From: Actinomycetota bacterium
Lineage (GTDB): Bacteria > Actinomycetota > Actinomycetes > Nanopelagicales > Nanopelagicaceae
Direction: 5' to 3'
NCBI GenBank assembly: GCA_009704445.1
Contig: WLED01000030.1
Location: 1 to 11,666, forward strand
Length of the DNA stretch: 11,666 nucleotides
Shown: positions 1-7,660 of the stretch, in pieces
Layout of the letters: each line of letters opens with the position of its first letter
Position numbering within the stretch: the first letter of the stretch is position 1
Notes under the pieces: model-generated
What the model was told of the DNA's origin: nothing
What the model saw: the letters and a program-made list of their open reading frames with translations, nothing else
The model's database searches: none
Program-made: the position numbers and the translations under genes

Positions 1-2
1 AC

Positions 3-926
3 CCGGGAACAGATCAAGCTTTAGCCGAAGATTGGATCGGTGGTTCCCGAAACTTTGCTACCAAACTCTGGAATGCAACCAGATTTGCCATGATCAATGG
101 AGCAACAGTTGATGGGGAACTGCCACCTCTTGAAAGTTTGAACGCCATTGACAAATGGATATTAAGTCGCTGGTCCCAAACCTGCTCACAAGTTACTGAA
201 CAACTTGAAAGCTTTGAGTTCTCCAGAGCTTGCGAAACCATGTATCACTTTGCTTGGGATGATCTGTGCGACTGGTACTTAGAGCTTTCTAAAGAGGCCT
301 TTGCATCAGGTAATGCCGCTCAGTCACAAAGAGTGTTGGGATATGTACTCGATCAACTCTTCCGCTTAATGCATCCTGTGATGCCATTTATTACTGAACA
401 ACTATGGACGGTGTTAACGGGCCAAGAAAGCCTGGTTGTTGCGCAATGGCCACAAGCACAGAGCACGCACGTTGATAAAGAATCAGAAGCGTTAGTAACT
501 CAACTACAAGAGATCATCACAGAGGTAAGACGCTTTAGAAACGATCAAGGAATTAAAACCTCGTTAAAGATTCCAGGACGTTTTGTTGCACCTGCTCATA
601 TCGCAAAATATGCATCTGCAATGGCATTTGTTGTTCGTATGGAACTTGGCGATATTACAGCCAGCGCCAAGTGCGAGGCAGCCGGTGTAGTAGTTGAATT
701 TGATCTAACTGGATCGATCGATGTTGTTGCAGAGCGCCAACGCCTAGAGAAGGACCTGGCAACTGCAACAAAAGATAAGCAGACTGCAGAAGTGAAACTA
801 AACAATCAAGGATTTATGGCCAAGGCACCTGAGAATGTTGTTGTTGAAATTCGTGAGCGGTTAGAAAAGACAACCTCTGATATTGAAAGAATCACGGCAG
901 CTCTTGCTGGACTGCCACAAGCATGA
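3..926 (+). CDS. valS: Valyl-tRNA synthetase, C-terminal part (5' end outside the window)
   Basis: This cytoplasmic class I enzyme attaches valine to tRNA-Val. The reading frame is open from base 3 and no start lies in the window; an in-frame ATG at 90 is an internal Met. The visible 307 residues begin with GTDQALAEDWIGGSRNFATK followed by LWNATRF, which is the segment just after the catalytic domain in ValRS, so the HIGH and KMSKS motifs must lie upstream. Next comes the helical anticodon-binding domain (visible residues about 45-180, with WDDLCDWYLELSK and HPVMPFITEQLW). The last 65 or so residues are charged and heptad-like (AERQRLEKDLATATKDKQ, then NQGFMAKAPENVV), matching the ValRS C-terminal coiled coil that contacts the tRNA. 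The stop overlaps the folC start as ATGA, which suggests coupled translation. Identification is firm; only the 5' truncation by the window edge limits it. Confidence 0.96.
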   Translation, partial: PGTDQALAEDWIGGSRNFATKLWNATRFAMINGATVDGELPPLESLNAIDKWILSRWSQTCSQVTEQLESFEFSRACETMYHFAWDDLCDWYLELSKEAFASGNAAQSQRVLGYVLDQLFRLMHPVMPFITEQLWTVLTGQESLVVAQWPQAQSTHVDKESEALVTQLQEIITEVRRFRNDQGIKTSLKIPGRFVAPAHIAKYASAMAFVVRMELGDITASAKCEAAGVVVEFDLTGSIDVVAERQRLEKDLATATKDKQTAEVKLNNQGFMAKAPENVVVEIRERLEKTTSDIERITAALAGLPQA

Positions 927-2269
927 TTCTTTCTCCAGATGATCAAGAGCGAATAGACGCAATCGAAAAAGCCTTACTTGCTCGTTGGCCTGAAAGCCGC
1001 ATCGCACCATCTATCGAACGCATTGCAGCGTTAGTCGATATTTTGGGTTCGCCGCAGCTGACCTATCCAACGATTCATGTGGGTGGAACAAATGGCAAAA
1101 CAACGACTTCTCGAATGATTGATGCTCTGCTCTTTGCCCACGGCCTTCGAACAGGCAGATTTACAAGTCCACATCTAGAAACCTACTTAGAGCGAATAGC
1201 TATCAATGGGCAGTCAATCGATGCCAAAGAGTTGATATTTTCTTACAACGATATTGCTGCGTATCTAGATCTTATGGATGAAAAATTCGAGCACCCCATC
1301 TCATTTTTTGAGGCGATTACAGCTCTGGCATTTGTTGCCTTTGCCGAACACCCAATAGATGTGGGCGTCATTGAAGTAGGTATGGGCGGGCAATGGGATG
1401 CCACAAATGTTGTAGAAGCAGATGTCTCAGTAATCATGCCAATTGGTTTTGATCACATGGAGTATTTAGGTAACACCTTGCACGAGATTGCTTCAACCAA
1501 AGCCGGCATCATAAAAGAAAATGGTTTTATTGTTCTGGCACAACAAGAGCCCGAGGCTGCAAAAGAGTTAATTCGAAAAGCTGCAGAAGTTGGCGCAGAT
1601 GTTGTGCGAGAGGGAATTGAATTTTCTGTAACTTCACGAGCAGTTGCAGTTGGGGGACAACTCTTAACGATTCAGGGCGTCAACGAAACATACGAGGAGA
1701 TTTTCCTTCCGCTTCATGGTCGCCATCAAGCATCTAATGCTGCCGCCGCTCTCGTTGCAGTTGAGGCTTTCTTTGGCGATCAACCACTTGATATTGATGC
1801 TGTGCGTTCTGGATTTGCAGCAGTTGCTTCACCAGGTCGGTGTGAAGTGGTGCATAGAGATCCAACAATCATCTTGGATGCTGCGCACAATCCTCACGGT
1901 GCAAAGGCTTTAGCCGAGACACTTAAAGCTGAGTTCAACTTTGATGAGATCATCGCCGTTGTGGGCATTTTGGGTGATAAAGATGCAGCCGGGATTTTCA
2001 AAGAGCTTGAGTCGATTGTCGACCATGTGATTGTTACTCAAAACTCTTCTGATCGCGCCATGTCTTCTTCTGAGGCTGAAAGAATTGCATCATCAATATT
2101 TGGAGCCGATCGAGTATTTGAAATCTCAGATCTTTCTCAAGCTTTAGATAAGGCTGTTAAGGATTCGAACCGACCGCTTAGCGAAGAGACTGTTGGAATC
2201 ATTGTCACAGGTTCAGTTGTTACAGTAGGGCAGGCTCGTACCTACCTAAGAAAGAAGTTTGCACAGTGA
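923..2269 (+). CDS. folC: Bifunctional folylpolyglutamate synthase / dihydrofolate synthase
   Basis: FolC is a cytoplasmic ATP-dependent ligase of the Mur-ligase superfamily. It adds glutamate to dihydropteroate and/or extends the gamma-glutamyl tail of folates. The 448-residue length is normal. The P-loop GTNGKTTT is at residues 55-62 with Lys59, followed by GRFTSPHLETYLERI, the usual FolC pterin/folate-side region. The Mur-type C-terminal domain starts at about residue 310 with ILDAAHNPHGAKAL (Asp319, His322, Asn323), a FolC hallmark, and continues with VVGILGDKD. Whether it has both synthase activities or only the polyglutamylating one cannot be told from sequence. The ATG at 923 overlaps the valS stop and no clear Shine-Dalgarno precedes it, so expression probably depends on coupling to valS. 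The valS-folC pairing is common in Gram-positive bacteria. Confidence 0.95.
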   Translation: MILSPDDQERIDAIEKALLARWPESRIAPSIERIAALVDILGSPQLTYPTIHVGGTNGKTTTSRMIDALLFAHGLRTGRFTSPHLETYLERIAINGQSIDAKELIFSYNDIAAYLDLMDEKFEHPISFFEAITALAFVAFAEHPIDVGVIEVGMGGQWDATNVVEADVSVIMPIGFDHMEYLGNTLHEIASTKAGIIKENGFIVLAQQEPEAAKELIRKAAEVGADVVREGIEFSVTSRAVAVGGQLLTIQGVNETYEEIFLPLHGRHQASNAAAALVAVEAFFGDQPLDIDAVRSGFAAVASPGRCEVVHRDPTIILDAAHNPHGAKALAETLKAEFNFDEIIAVVGILGDKDAAGIFKELESIVDHVIVTQNSSDRAMSSSEAERIASSIFGADRVFEISDLSQALDKAVKDSNRPLSEETVGIIVTGSVVTVGQARTYLRKKFAQ

Positions 2270-2604
2270 AGATTCTGGGAGCATCAGTTTTAATTGCTGA
2301 GAGCATGACAATGGGATTTGCAATTCTTATTGTTATGAAAGATCAATCTCAAGCAGCAATCATTTACGGATGTGTAATTTCATTTCTACTATTTGTTGCA
2401 GCCGGTTTGGTTCGCCGCCCTGGGGGATTTGTCATTGGTTCGATCATGCAGGTCGTAATGATCAGTTTTGGTTTTGTTGAACCGTACTTCTTCATTATCG
2501 GGGTGGTATTTGTTGGTTTATGGGTGAGCGCCATCGTTGTTGGCCGCAAGGGCGAGGCTGCCCGTGCTGCCCTGCTGGCTGCCGGTCCCAAAAAACCTGA
2601 ATAG
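2266..2604 (+). CDS. DUF4233 family small integral membrane protein
   Basis: This is a 112-residue protein of unknown function. It has about four predicted membrane helices (roughly residues 4-22, 31-48, 53-72 and 75-93) and a short basic, Ala-rich cytoplasmic end (GRKGEAARAALLAAG). The layout and the internal motif AAGLVRRPGGFVIGSIMQVV match the actinobacterial DUF4233 family, which lies between folC and ndk in many members of the phylum. The family call rests on recognised pattern plus position, not on a search. The start is GTG at 2266, overlapping the folC stop as GTGA, so it is probably translated by reinitiation from folC. No catalytic residues, Cys motifs or signal peptide are evident. 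Conserved placement suggests co-expression with folate or nucleotide genes but does not show a shared function. Confidence 0.85.
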   Translation: MKILGASVLIAESMTMGFAILIVMKDQSQAAIIYGCVISFLLFVAAGLVRRPGGFVIGSIMQVVMISFGFVEPYFFIIGVVFVGLWVSAIVVGRKGEAARAALLAAGPKKPE

Positions 2605-2607
2605 AAT
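2602..2607 (+). promoter_or_regulatory. Candidate -10 box for a leaderless ndk transcript
   Basis: TAGAAT (5 of 6 matches to TATAAT) overlaps the DUF4233 stop codon. It ends 6 bases before the ndk ATG, so transcription would start at or next to the A of the start codon. A -35 at 17-bp spacing would be CTGCCG (2579-2584), a weak match. ndk has no convincing Shine-Dalgarno: the only AGG (2608-2610) is 3 bases from the ATG. This arrangement is typical of leaderless genes, which are frequent in Actinobacteria. It is inferred from spacing alone. Confidence 0.5.
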
Positions 2608-2613
2608 AGGTGC

Positions 2614-3036
2614 ATGAGCTCTGAGAAAACCCTGATCCTCGTTAAGCCAGATGGTGTTGCCAGAGGTTTAGTTGGTGAAGTTATCTCACGTATTGAAGCA
2701 AAAGGTTATGCAATAGATGCTCTGCGAATGTTGCAAGCAGATCGCGCGATTCTTGAAAAGCACTATGCAGAACATGTCGGTAAGCCATTCTATGAACCAT
2801 TAGTTGAGTTCATGATGTCTGGACCAATTGTTGCGATTGTTGCTTCAGGTAATCGAGTCATCGAAGGATTTAGATCATTAGCTGGAGTCACAGATCCAAC
2901 CGTGGCAGCCCCCGGAACTATTCGTGGAGATCTAGCTCGCGATCAAGGTACAAAAGTTGTCCAAAACATCGTTCATGGCTCAGATTCGGTAGAATCTGCC
3001 ACACGAGAGATACAGATTTTTTTCCCAAGCAAGTAA
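2614..3036 (+). CDS. ndk: Nucleoside diphosphate kinase
   Basis: Ndk transfers the gamma-phosphate from ATP to other (d)NDPs through a phosphohistidine, keeping NTP pools balanced in the cytoplasm. The 140-residue length is usual. The N-terminal strand TLILVKPDGVARG carries the nucleotide-binding Lys11. GTIRGDLARD is the conserved stretch before the active site, and NIVHGSDSVESA holds the catalytic His121 with the HGSDS signature that defines the family. The ATG at 2614 is 9 bp past the DUF4233 stop. It lacks a good ribosome-binding site but has a well-placed -10 element, so it may be expressed from its own leaderless mRNA as well as by read-through. Lying between folC-DUF4233 and mreB is its ordinary actinobacterial position. 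Nothing looks damaged or unusual in the protein. Confidence 0.97.
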   Translation: MSSEKTLILVKPDGVARGLVGEVISRIEAKGYAIDALRMLQADRAILEKHYAEHVGKPFYEPLVEFMMSGPIVAIVASGNRVIEGFRSLAGVTDPTVAAPGTIRGDLARDQGTKVVQNIVHGSDSVESATREIQIFFPSK

Positions 3037-3058
3037 CTTCCCACGTTCGAATAAGTAC

Positions 3059-3064
3059 AAGGAG
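3059..3064 (+). promoter_or_regulatory. Strong ribosome-binding site of mreB
   Basis: AAGGAG lies 5 bases before the ATG at 3070 and is one of the best Shine-Dalgarno matches in the window. It favours the ATG at 3070 over the in-frame internal ATG at 3088 as the mreB start. It also fits mreB heading the elongasome operon with a higher translation rate than the coupled genes after it. The 33-bp gap after ndk shows no convincing -35/-10 pair. Confidence 0.75.
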
Positions 3065-3069
3065 TAAAA

Positions 3070-4107
3070 ATGTCACAATCTAACAAGATGTCCTTTATCG
3101 GTCGCGATATGGCGGTTGATCTTGGAACAGCGAACACTCTTGTCTATGTTCGTGGTCGTGGCATTGTTTTAAATGAGCCATCTGTTGTTGCAATCAATCA
3201 AGATACTGGCGGAATTCTTGCTGTAGGTCTTGAAGCAAAAAAGATGATCGGCCGTACTCCTGGCAACATTGTTGCTATTCGTCCATTGCGCGATGGTGTA
3301 ATTGCAGACTTTGATACAACCGAACGTATGTTGCGTTACTTTATTCAAAAAGTTCACCGTCGTCGCTATTTAGCTAAGCCTCGAATTGTTATCTGCGTAC
3401 CTTCAGGTATCACGGGTGTAGAACAGCGCGCCGTTAAAGATGCAGGATATGCAGCCGGTGCTCGTAAGGTTTACATTATTGAAGAGCCAATGGCTGCTGC
3501 AATTGGTGCTGGACTACCAATTCATGAGCCAACAGGAAACATGGTTGTTGATATCGGTGGCGGAACAACTGAAGTTGCTGTTATTTCACTCGGCGGAATC
3601 GTTAATTCACTTTCAATTCGCGTAGGCGGAGATGAACTTGATCAGTCGATTATTACCTGGGTTAAGCGAGAGTTCTCATTACTATTGGGAGAGCGAACCG
3701 CTGAAGAGATCAAGATGGCTATTGGATCTGCTTATCCACTTCCAGGTGAAAATGATGCAGAGATTCGTGGTCGCGATTTAGCAACAGGACTCCCAAAAAC
3801 AGTCATCGTTTCAGCCGCAGATATTCGCAAGGCGTTAGAAGAGCCTGTTAATGCAATTATCAATGCTGTTAAGAGCACACTTGATCAAACTCCACCTGAG
3901 CTTGCAGCTGATCTTATGGATCGCGGTTTAGTTCTAACTGGTGGTGGTGCATTACTTAAGGGGCTTGATGAGCGCCTTCGTAAAGAGACTGGAATGCCAA
4001 TTCACATCGCAGAGCGTCCATTAGATGCTGTTGTAGAAGGTTCTGGAAAATGTATCGAAGAGTTTGAAGCACTCGAGAAGGTTCTAATCTCCGAGCCTCG
4101 TCGATAA
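3070..4107 (+). CDS. mreB: Rod shape-determining protein MreB (bacterial actin)
   Basis: MreB is an actin-fold ATPase that forms membrane-attached filaments and directs the Rod complex during lateral wall synthesis. The 345-residue length is normal. The phosphate-1 loop DLGTANTLVY starts at Asp17. The phosphate-2 region VVDIGGGTTEVAVISLGGIV begins at about residue 159, with Asp161. GGDELDQSI follows, and the adenosine-binding motif LTGGGALLKG lies at about residues 289-298. The short N-terminal stretch SFIGRDMAVD, with an exposed hydrophobic pair, could help membrane contact as in other MreB proteins (inference). mreC begins 12 bp downstream. Actinobacteria with strictly polar growth (Mycobacterium, Corynebacterium) lack MreB, so an intact copy beside mreCD-mrdA-rodA argues for a side-wall elongation mode here. 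Sequence and context make this assignment very secure. Confidence 0.98.
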   Translation: MSQSNKMSFIGRDMAVDLGTANTLVYVRGRGIVLNEPSVVAINQDTGGILAVGLEAKKMIGRTPGNIVAIRPLRDGVIADFDTTERMLRYFIQKVHRRRYLAKPRIVICVPSGITGVEQRAVKDAGYAAGARKVYIIEEPMAAAIGAGLPIHEPTGNMVVDIGGGTTEVAVISLGGIVNSLSIRVGGDELDQSIITWVKREFSLLLGERTAEEIKMAIGSAYPLPGENDAEIRGRDLATGLPKTVIVSAADIRKALEEPVNAIINAVKSTLDQTPPELAADLMDRGLVLTGGGALLKGLDERLRKETGMPIHIAERPLDAVVEGSGKCIEEFEALEKVLISEPRR

Positions 4108-4119
4108 GGTCACGTTGTA

Positions 4120-5043
4120 ATGAGCAGGGGCGGTCAAAGTCGCACACGATTATTGTTGGTGATTTTGATCGTCACTTCTTTGTTTTTAGTGACGTTAGAT
4201 CTTCGAGGCGTCCAACTTCTTGATAATTTGAAGCAGGGAACACAGAACGTACTTTCACCATTTCAGCGGATATCAAATAGCGCACTGAGCCCCATTAAAA
4301 ACTTCTTTTCCGATTTATCTTTACTGGGTCGCTCAGGTTCTCAAATTGAAAAGCTAGAGAAAGAAAATGCATCACTTAAGTTAGAACTTCTTGAGCGTGC
4401 AAACGCCGATGTTCAACTTGATCAGTTAAAAAATATTCTAGATTTAGCCGGAACTGCCGGCTATAAAATCGTAAATGCAAAAGTAATTAGTCAGGGTTCT
4501 TACCAATCTTTTGCTCAAACTGTAACAATTGGAAGTGGATCAAATGCTGGGATAGCCCAAAATATGACCGTCTTATCCGAATACGGAATAGCTGGAATCG
4601 TTAAAGAGGTTTATCCAAATTCAGCATTAATTCAACTTGCTATTGATCCTGGTTTTAGAATTGGCGTGCGCATTGTTAACTCACAGCAGATTGGATTTTT
4701 GTCCGGACGAGGAGAGCGATCTGCAGTATTGCAGTTGCTAGATAATTCGACAGATATCAATGAAGGCGATGTGTTGATGTCACGAGGTAGCATCGCAAAT
4801 CGACCTTTTGTGCCTGGTGTTCCGGTTGGATACATAACAACAGTGGATAACTCTGCAGGAACAATTGCACAGTCTGCAACGGTTCGCTATTACACAGATT
4901 TTTCAAAGTTAAGTGTTTTGGCAGTTGTTGTTGGTGGTCCTAAATCAAACCCTGGTGATGCACTGGTTCCACAAAAACCACAACCAATTCCAACTCCTAC
5001 TGTCACAGTTTTCGTAACTCCCACACCAACACCTAGTAACTAA
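4120..5043 (+). CDS. mreC: Rod shape-determining protein MreC
   Basis: MreC is a bitopic membrane protein that links MreB inside the cell with PBP2/RodA outside and activates PBP2. This 307-residue copy has a basic N-terminus (RGGQSRTR), one membrane helix at about residues 10-28, a coiled coil at about 74-110 (QIEKLEKENASLKLELLER), and then the two-beta-barrel MreC domain to about residue 270, with AKVISQGSYQSF, GIAGIVKEVYPNSALIQLAI and SFSF-like barrel strands. The last 25 residues form a Pro/Thr-rich extracytoplasmic tail (about 284-307) that is probably disordered. The ATG at 4120 is preceded by AAGG at 4106-4109, which overlaps the mreB stop. It is followed closely by mreD. The family assignment is clear; the tail function is unknown. 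Confidence 0.95.
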   Translation: MSRGGQSRTRLLLVILIVTSLFLVTLDLRGVQLLDNLKQGTQNVLSPFQRISNSALSPIKNFFSDLSLLGRSGSQIEKLEKENASLKLELLERANADVQLDQLKNILDLAGTAGYKIVNAKVISQGSYQSFAQTVTIGSGSNAGIAQNMTVLSEYGIAGIVKEVYPNSALIQLAIDPGFRIGVRIVNSQQIGFLSGRGERSAVLQLLDNSTDINEGDVLMSRGSIANRPFVPGVPVGYITTVDNSAGTIAQSATVRYYTDFSKLSVLAVVVGGPKSNPGDALVPQKPQPIPTPTVTVFVTPTPTPSN

Positions 5044-5048
5044 CACTT

Positions 5049-5570
5049 ATGTCAACGCGTCTGATCGGCATCTCAGCAGTAGTTTTCTTGAGTATCTTTG
5101 TTATTCAAGAGTCGCTGGTTTCGCAGTTTCGTCTGCCAGGTGGTGGATTTTCAATTTTGATCATCTTTGCACTCAGTTGGGCAATTATGAGCGAGCGAGA
5201 AGTAGCAGCAGTTATTGGTTTTACAGCTGGGTTGCTGATGGATCTCTCACAAAGTTCATCAGGTCCTTTCGGGCAATGGACTCTGATCATGTTGCTTGCT
5301 AGCTATGGAATCTCATACCTTGGATATGGAGATGATAATTTCTTTGGTGGTGCAATTGGGGTTGTCTTTTCAATCGTTTTAGCTAATTTACTTCTAGAAG
5401 TAATGTTTTTGATTTCGGGTCCACTTTTGGGAGTCTCAATTGGATCATTTAGTCGGATCTTCTTTACTCTACTTGGAACCAGCGTTTGGACTTTATTCAT
5501 AACTCCAATTGTTCTCCCACTTTTTGCAAAGCTACATAAATCTATTTTTCAAACTGGAACACTGACATGA
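5049..5570 (+). CDS. mreD: Rod shape-determining protein MreD
   Basis: MreD is a small polytopic membrane subunit of the elongasome with no known enzymatic activity. The 173-residue protein is almost wholly hydrophobic with five to six predicted membrane segments, starting at residues 4-18 and 29-48, and its length is typical. The motif VIGFTAGLLMDLSQSSSGPFG matches the MreD pattern of a conserved GL-x-D near the second/third helix. MreD sequences diverge strongly, so position between mreC and mrdA is the main support. The start ATG lies 5 bp after the mreC stop without a clear Shine-Dalgarno, and the stop overlaps the mrdA ATG as ATGA. Both point to coupled translation across mreC-mreD-mrdA. 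Confidence 0.92.
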   Translation: MSTRLIGISAVVFLSIFVIQESLVSQFRLPGGGFSILIIFALSWAIMSEREVAAVIGFTAGLLMDLSQSSSGPFGQWTLIMLLASYGISYLGYGDDNFFGGAIGVVFSIVLANLLLEVMFLISGPLLGVSIGSFSRIFFTLLGTSVWTLFITPIVLPLFAKLHKSIFQTGTLT

Positions 5571-7660
5571 ACAGCAAATCACGCCTTTCTCTCCTGGTGG
5601 TCCAAATTCTTATTGTCTCTTTAGTGGTGGCATTATTTGGACGTTTGTTCTTTTTACAGGTGGCATCTGGTGCCAAGTATCAAGATGCAGCATTAAGCAT
5701 CCAAAGTCGAGATGTAATCACCCCTGCAATTCGCGGAATCATTGTGGATGGCTCAGGGGTGGCTTTAGCATCAAATAAAGTTGGTCTCGCCATTACGATT
5801 GATCGAATTGTTGTAGATGAGTTAAGTGACAAAGGTGTTGCACTTATGCAACGTTTAGCAAATCTTTTACAGCTTGAATACGCCGATATTTATCAAAATA
5901 CTCGCTTGTGCGGTGAACTTCCTGCAGGTCAAAAAGCAGGATGCTGGCAAGGATCTCGTTATCAACCAATTCCAATTACCAAATCTGCCGATCCAAATAC
6001 GGCAATTCAAATTGTGGAAAGAGCCGATCTTTTTCCTGGCGTAACAGCAATGCCAGTGGCTATTCGTTCTTATCCAAGCTTTTTTGATGTTAATGCTGCG
6101 CATTTATTAGGCTACGTTGGGCCACTTACTGAAAATGATTTGCTGTCAACAAATGAAAAGCAATACTATAGAAGTGAGAGCATTGGAAAGAGTGGATTAG
6201 AGATTCAATATGATTCTTATCTGCGCGGTGTTCCAGGGATCAGAACTGTAATTGTCGATCGCAAGGAATCAATCACTAGGGAAAGTCAGAACAAAGCATC
6301 AATCGATGGTGACCATTTAGTTACAAGTCTTGATGTTCGACTACAGGCTGCAACTGAAAAGGCGCTAAAAGATGCTGTCCTTCGCGGGCGAGCCAATGGT
6401 TACACATCAGATTCTGGTGCGGCTGTTGTGATGGACGTTAAAACAGGTCGAATTCTGGCGATGGCTTCTTATCCAACTTATGATCCAAATTCCTGGGAAA
6501 AAGGTTTAACTGTTCAACAAGCAAAAGATTTGTTTAGTGAGAAGAAATCTGTTCCGGCATTAAATCGCGCAACTCAGGGCTTGTTTGCACCAGCCTCAAC
6601 CTTTAAAGTGATTTCTGTAGTTGCTGCTGATAAGGCTGGCTACAACCTCAATGCCACATACGACTGTCCTTCTCAAGTAGAAGTTGGAACAAGAACGTTT
6701 AGAAACTTTGATAGTAAAAATCAGGGAAGAATGAATATCAACACTGCTATCGCTGTTTCCTGTGACACGATCTGGTATCAAATTGCCTTCGATGAGTGGC
6801 TTCGAGACGGTGGATTAAAGGCTAAATCAAATCGAAATGATTACTTTTTTAAGGCTGCAGAGGCATTTAAGTTAACTGATCGCGTTGGAATAGATCTTCC
6901 TGCAGAGTCTGCCTCTCGAATTGCAGATCGCGAATACAAGAAGAGTTGGTATGAACAGAACAAAGATTTTTATTGCAACTACAAAGAAAGAGCTAAGAAG
7001 GATCAGCAGAGTGCCTTTTTAATTCAATTAGCTGCGGAGAACTGCGTTGATGGTGACAAGGTTCGAGCAGGAGACGCCGTTAACTTTAGTATTGGTCAAG
7101 GCGACACTGTTATGACCCCGCTGAAGCTCACACAGACCTATGCGGCAATTGCAAATGGTGGAACTATTTGGCAAGCACTTATCGGAAAAGCCATTGTGAA
7201 AACCGATGGAACCGTGGTGGAAAGCTTTACTCCAAAAAAGCTTGGAACATTAGATGTAAAGCCATCAACAATTAAGTTTCTTCAAAAAGGTCTACGAGAA
7301 GTAGTCGTACGAGGAACAGCCGCGGGAGTTTTCTCTGGTTTTCCAGTAGAGATCAGCGGTAAAACTGGAACTGGCGAGGTATTTGGTCGTAATCCTGATG
7401 GCAGTGCAAAAGATGACACGTCATGGTTTGCATCGTATGCACCAAGTAATAATCCTCGTTACGCAGTTGTCATGATGATTGGTCAGGGTGGTTTTGGTGC
7501 ATCAACCTCTGGTGTCGGTGTCCGGGCAATTTATTCTTCATTATTTGGTGTGAGCGGCAATCGACTAGTTCCTGACGCCGCGCTATTTCCAGAAGGTCAA
7601 CCTCCATCACAACTGCCTAAGATTTCCCTTGTAATTAAAAAGAAGGGAGAGGTCGAATGA
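5567..7660 (+). CDS. mrdA: Penicillin-binding protein 2 (elongasome class B transpeptidase)
   Basis: PBP2 is a membrane-anchored D,D-transpeptidase that crosslinks the peptidoglycan polymerised by RodA during elongation. The 697-residue protein has an N-terminal membrane anchor at about residues 8-28, a PBP dimerisation/pedestal domain (about 50-240, with the conserved SIGKSGLEIQYDSYLRG) and a transpeptidase domain (about 285-680). The active-site motifs are intact: STFK with nucleophile Ser344 and Lys347, SCD at 398-400 (PBP2 enzymes usually have SxD rather than SxN), and KTGTG from Lys599. Between SCD and KTG is a charged segment (about 460-500) that carries Cys470 and Cys493. A second extracytoplasmic pair, Cys115 and Cys126, lies in the pedestal. 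The ATGA overlaps on both sides (mreD, rodA) indicate tight co-expression. Being next to rodA separates it from the divisome PBP3/FtsI. Confidence 0.95.
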   Translation: MNSKSRLSLLVVQILIVSLVVALFGRLFFLQVASGAKYQDAALSIQSRDVITPAIRGIIVDGSGVALASNKVGLAITIDRIVVDELSDKGVALMQRLANLLQLEYADIYQNTRLCGELPAGQKAGCWQGSRYQPIPITKSADPNTAIQIVERADLFPGVTAMPVAIRSYPSFFDVNAAHLLGYVGPLTENDLLSTNEKQYYRSESIGKSGLEIQYDSYLRGVPGIRTVIVDRKESITRESQNKASIDGDHLVTSLDVRLQAATEKALKDAVLRGRANGYTSDSGAAVVMDVKTGRILAMASYPTYDPNSWEKGLTVQQAKDLFSEKKSVPALNRATQGLFAPASTFKVISVVAADKAGYNLNATYDCPSQVEVGTRTFRNFDSKNQGRMNINTAIAVSCDTIWYQIAFDEWLRDGGLKAKSNRNDYFFKAAEAFKLTDRVGIDLPAESASRIADREYKKSWYEQNKDFYCNYKERAKKDQQSAFLIQLAAENCVDGDKVRAGDAVNFSIGQGDTVMTPLKLTQTYAAIANGGTIWQALIGKAIVKTDGTVVESFTPKKLGTLDVKPSTIKFLQKGLREVVVRGTAAGVFSGFPVEISGKTGTGEVFGRNPDGSAKDDTSWFASYAPSNNPRYAVVMMIGQGGFGASTSGVGVRAIYSSLFGVSGNRLVPDAALFPEGQPPSQLPKISLVIKKKGEVE

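Noticed and set aside
90..926. A separate gene starting at the ATG at 90
   Set aside because: The frame is open to base 3 and the residues before the ATG match ValRS, so this Met is internal.
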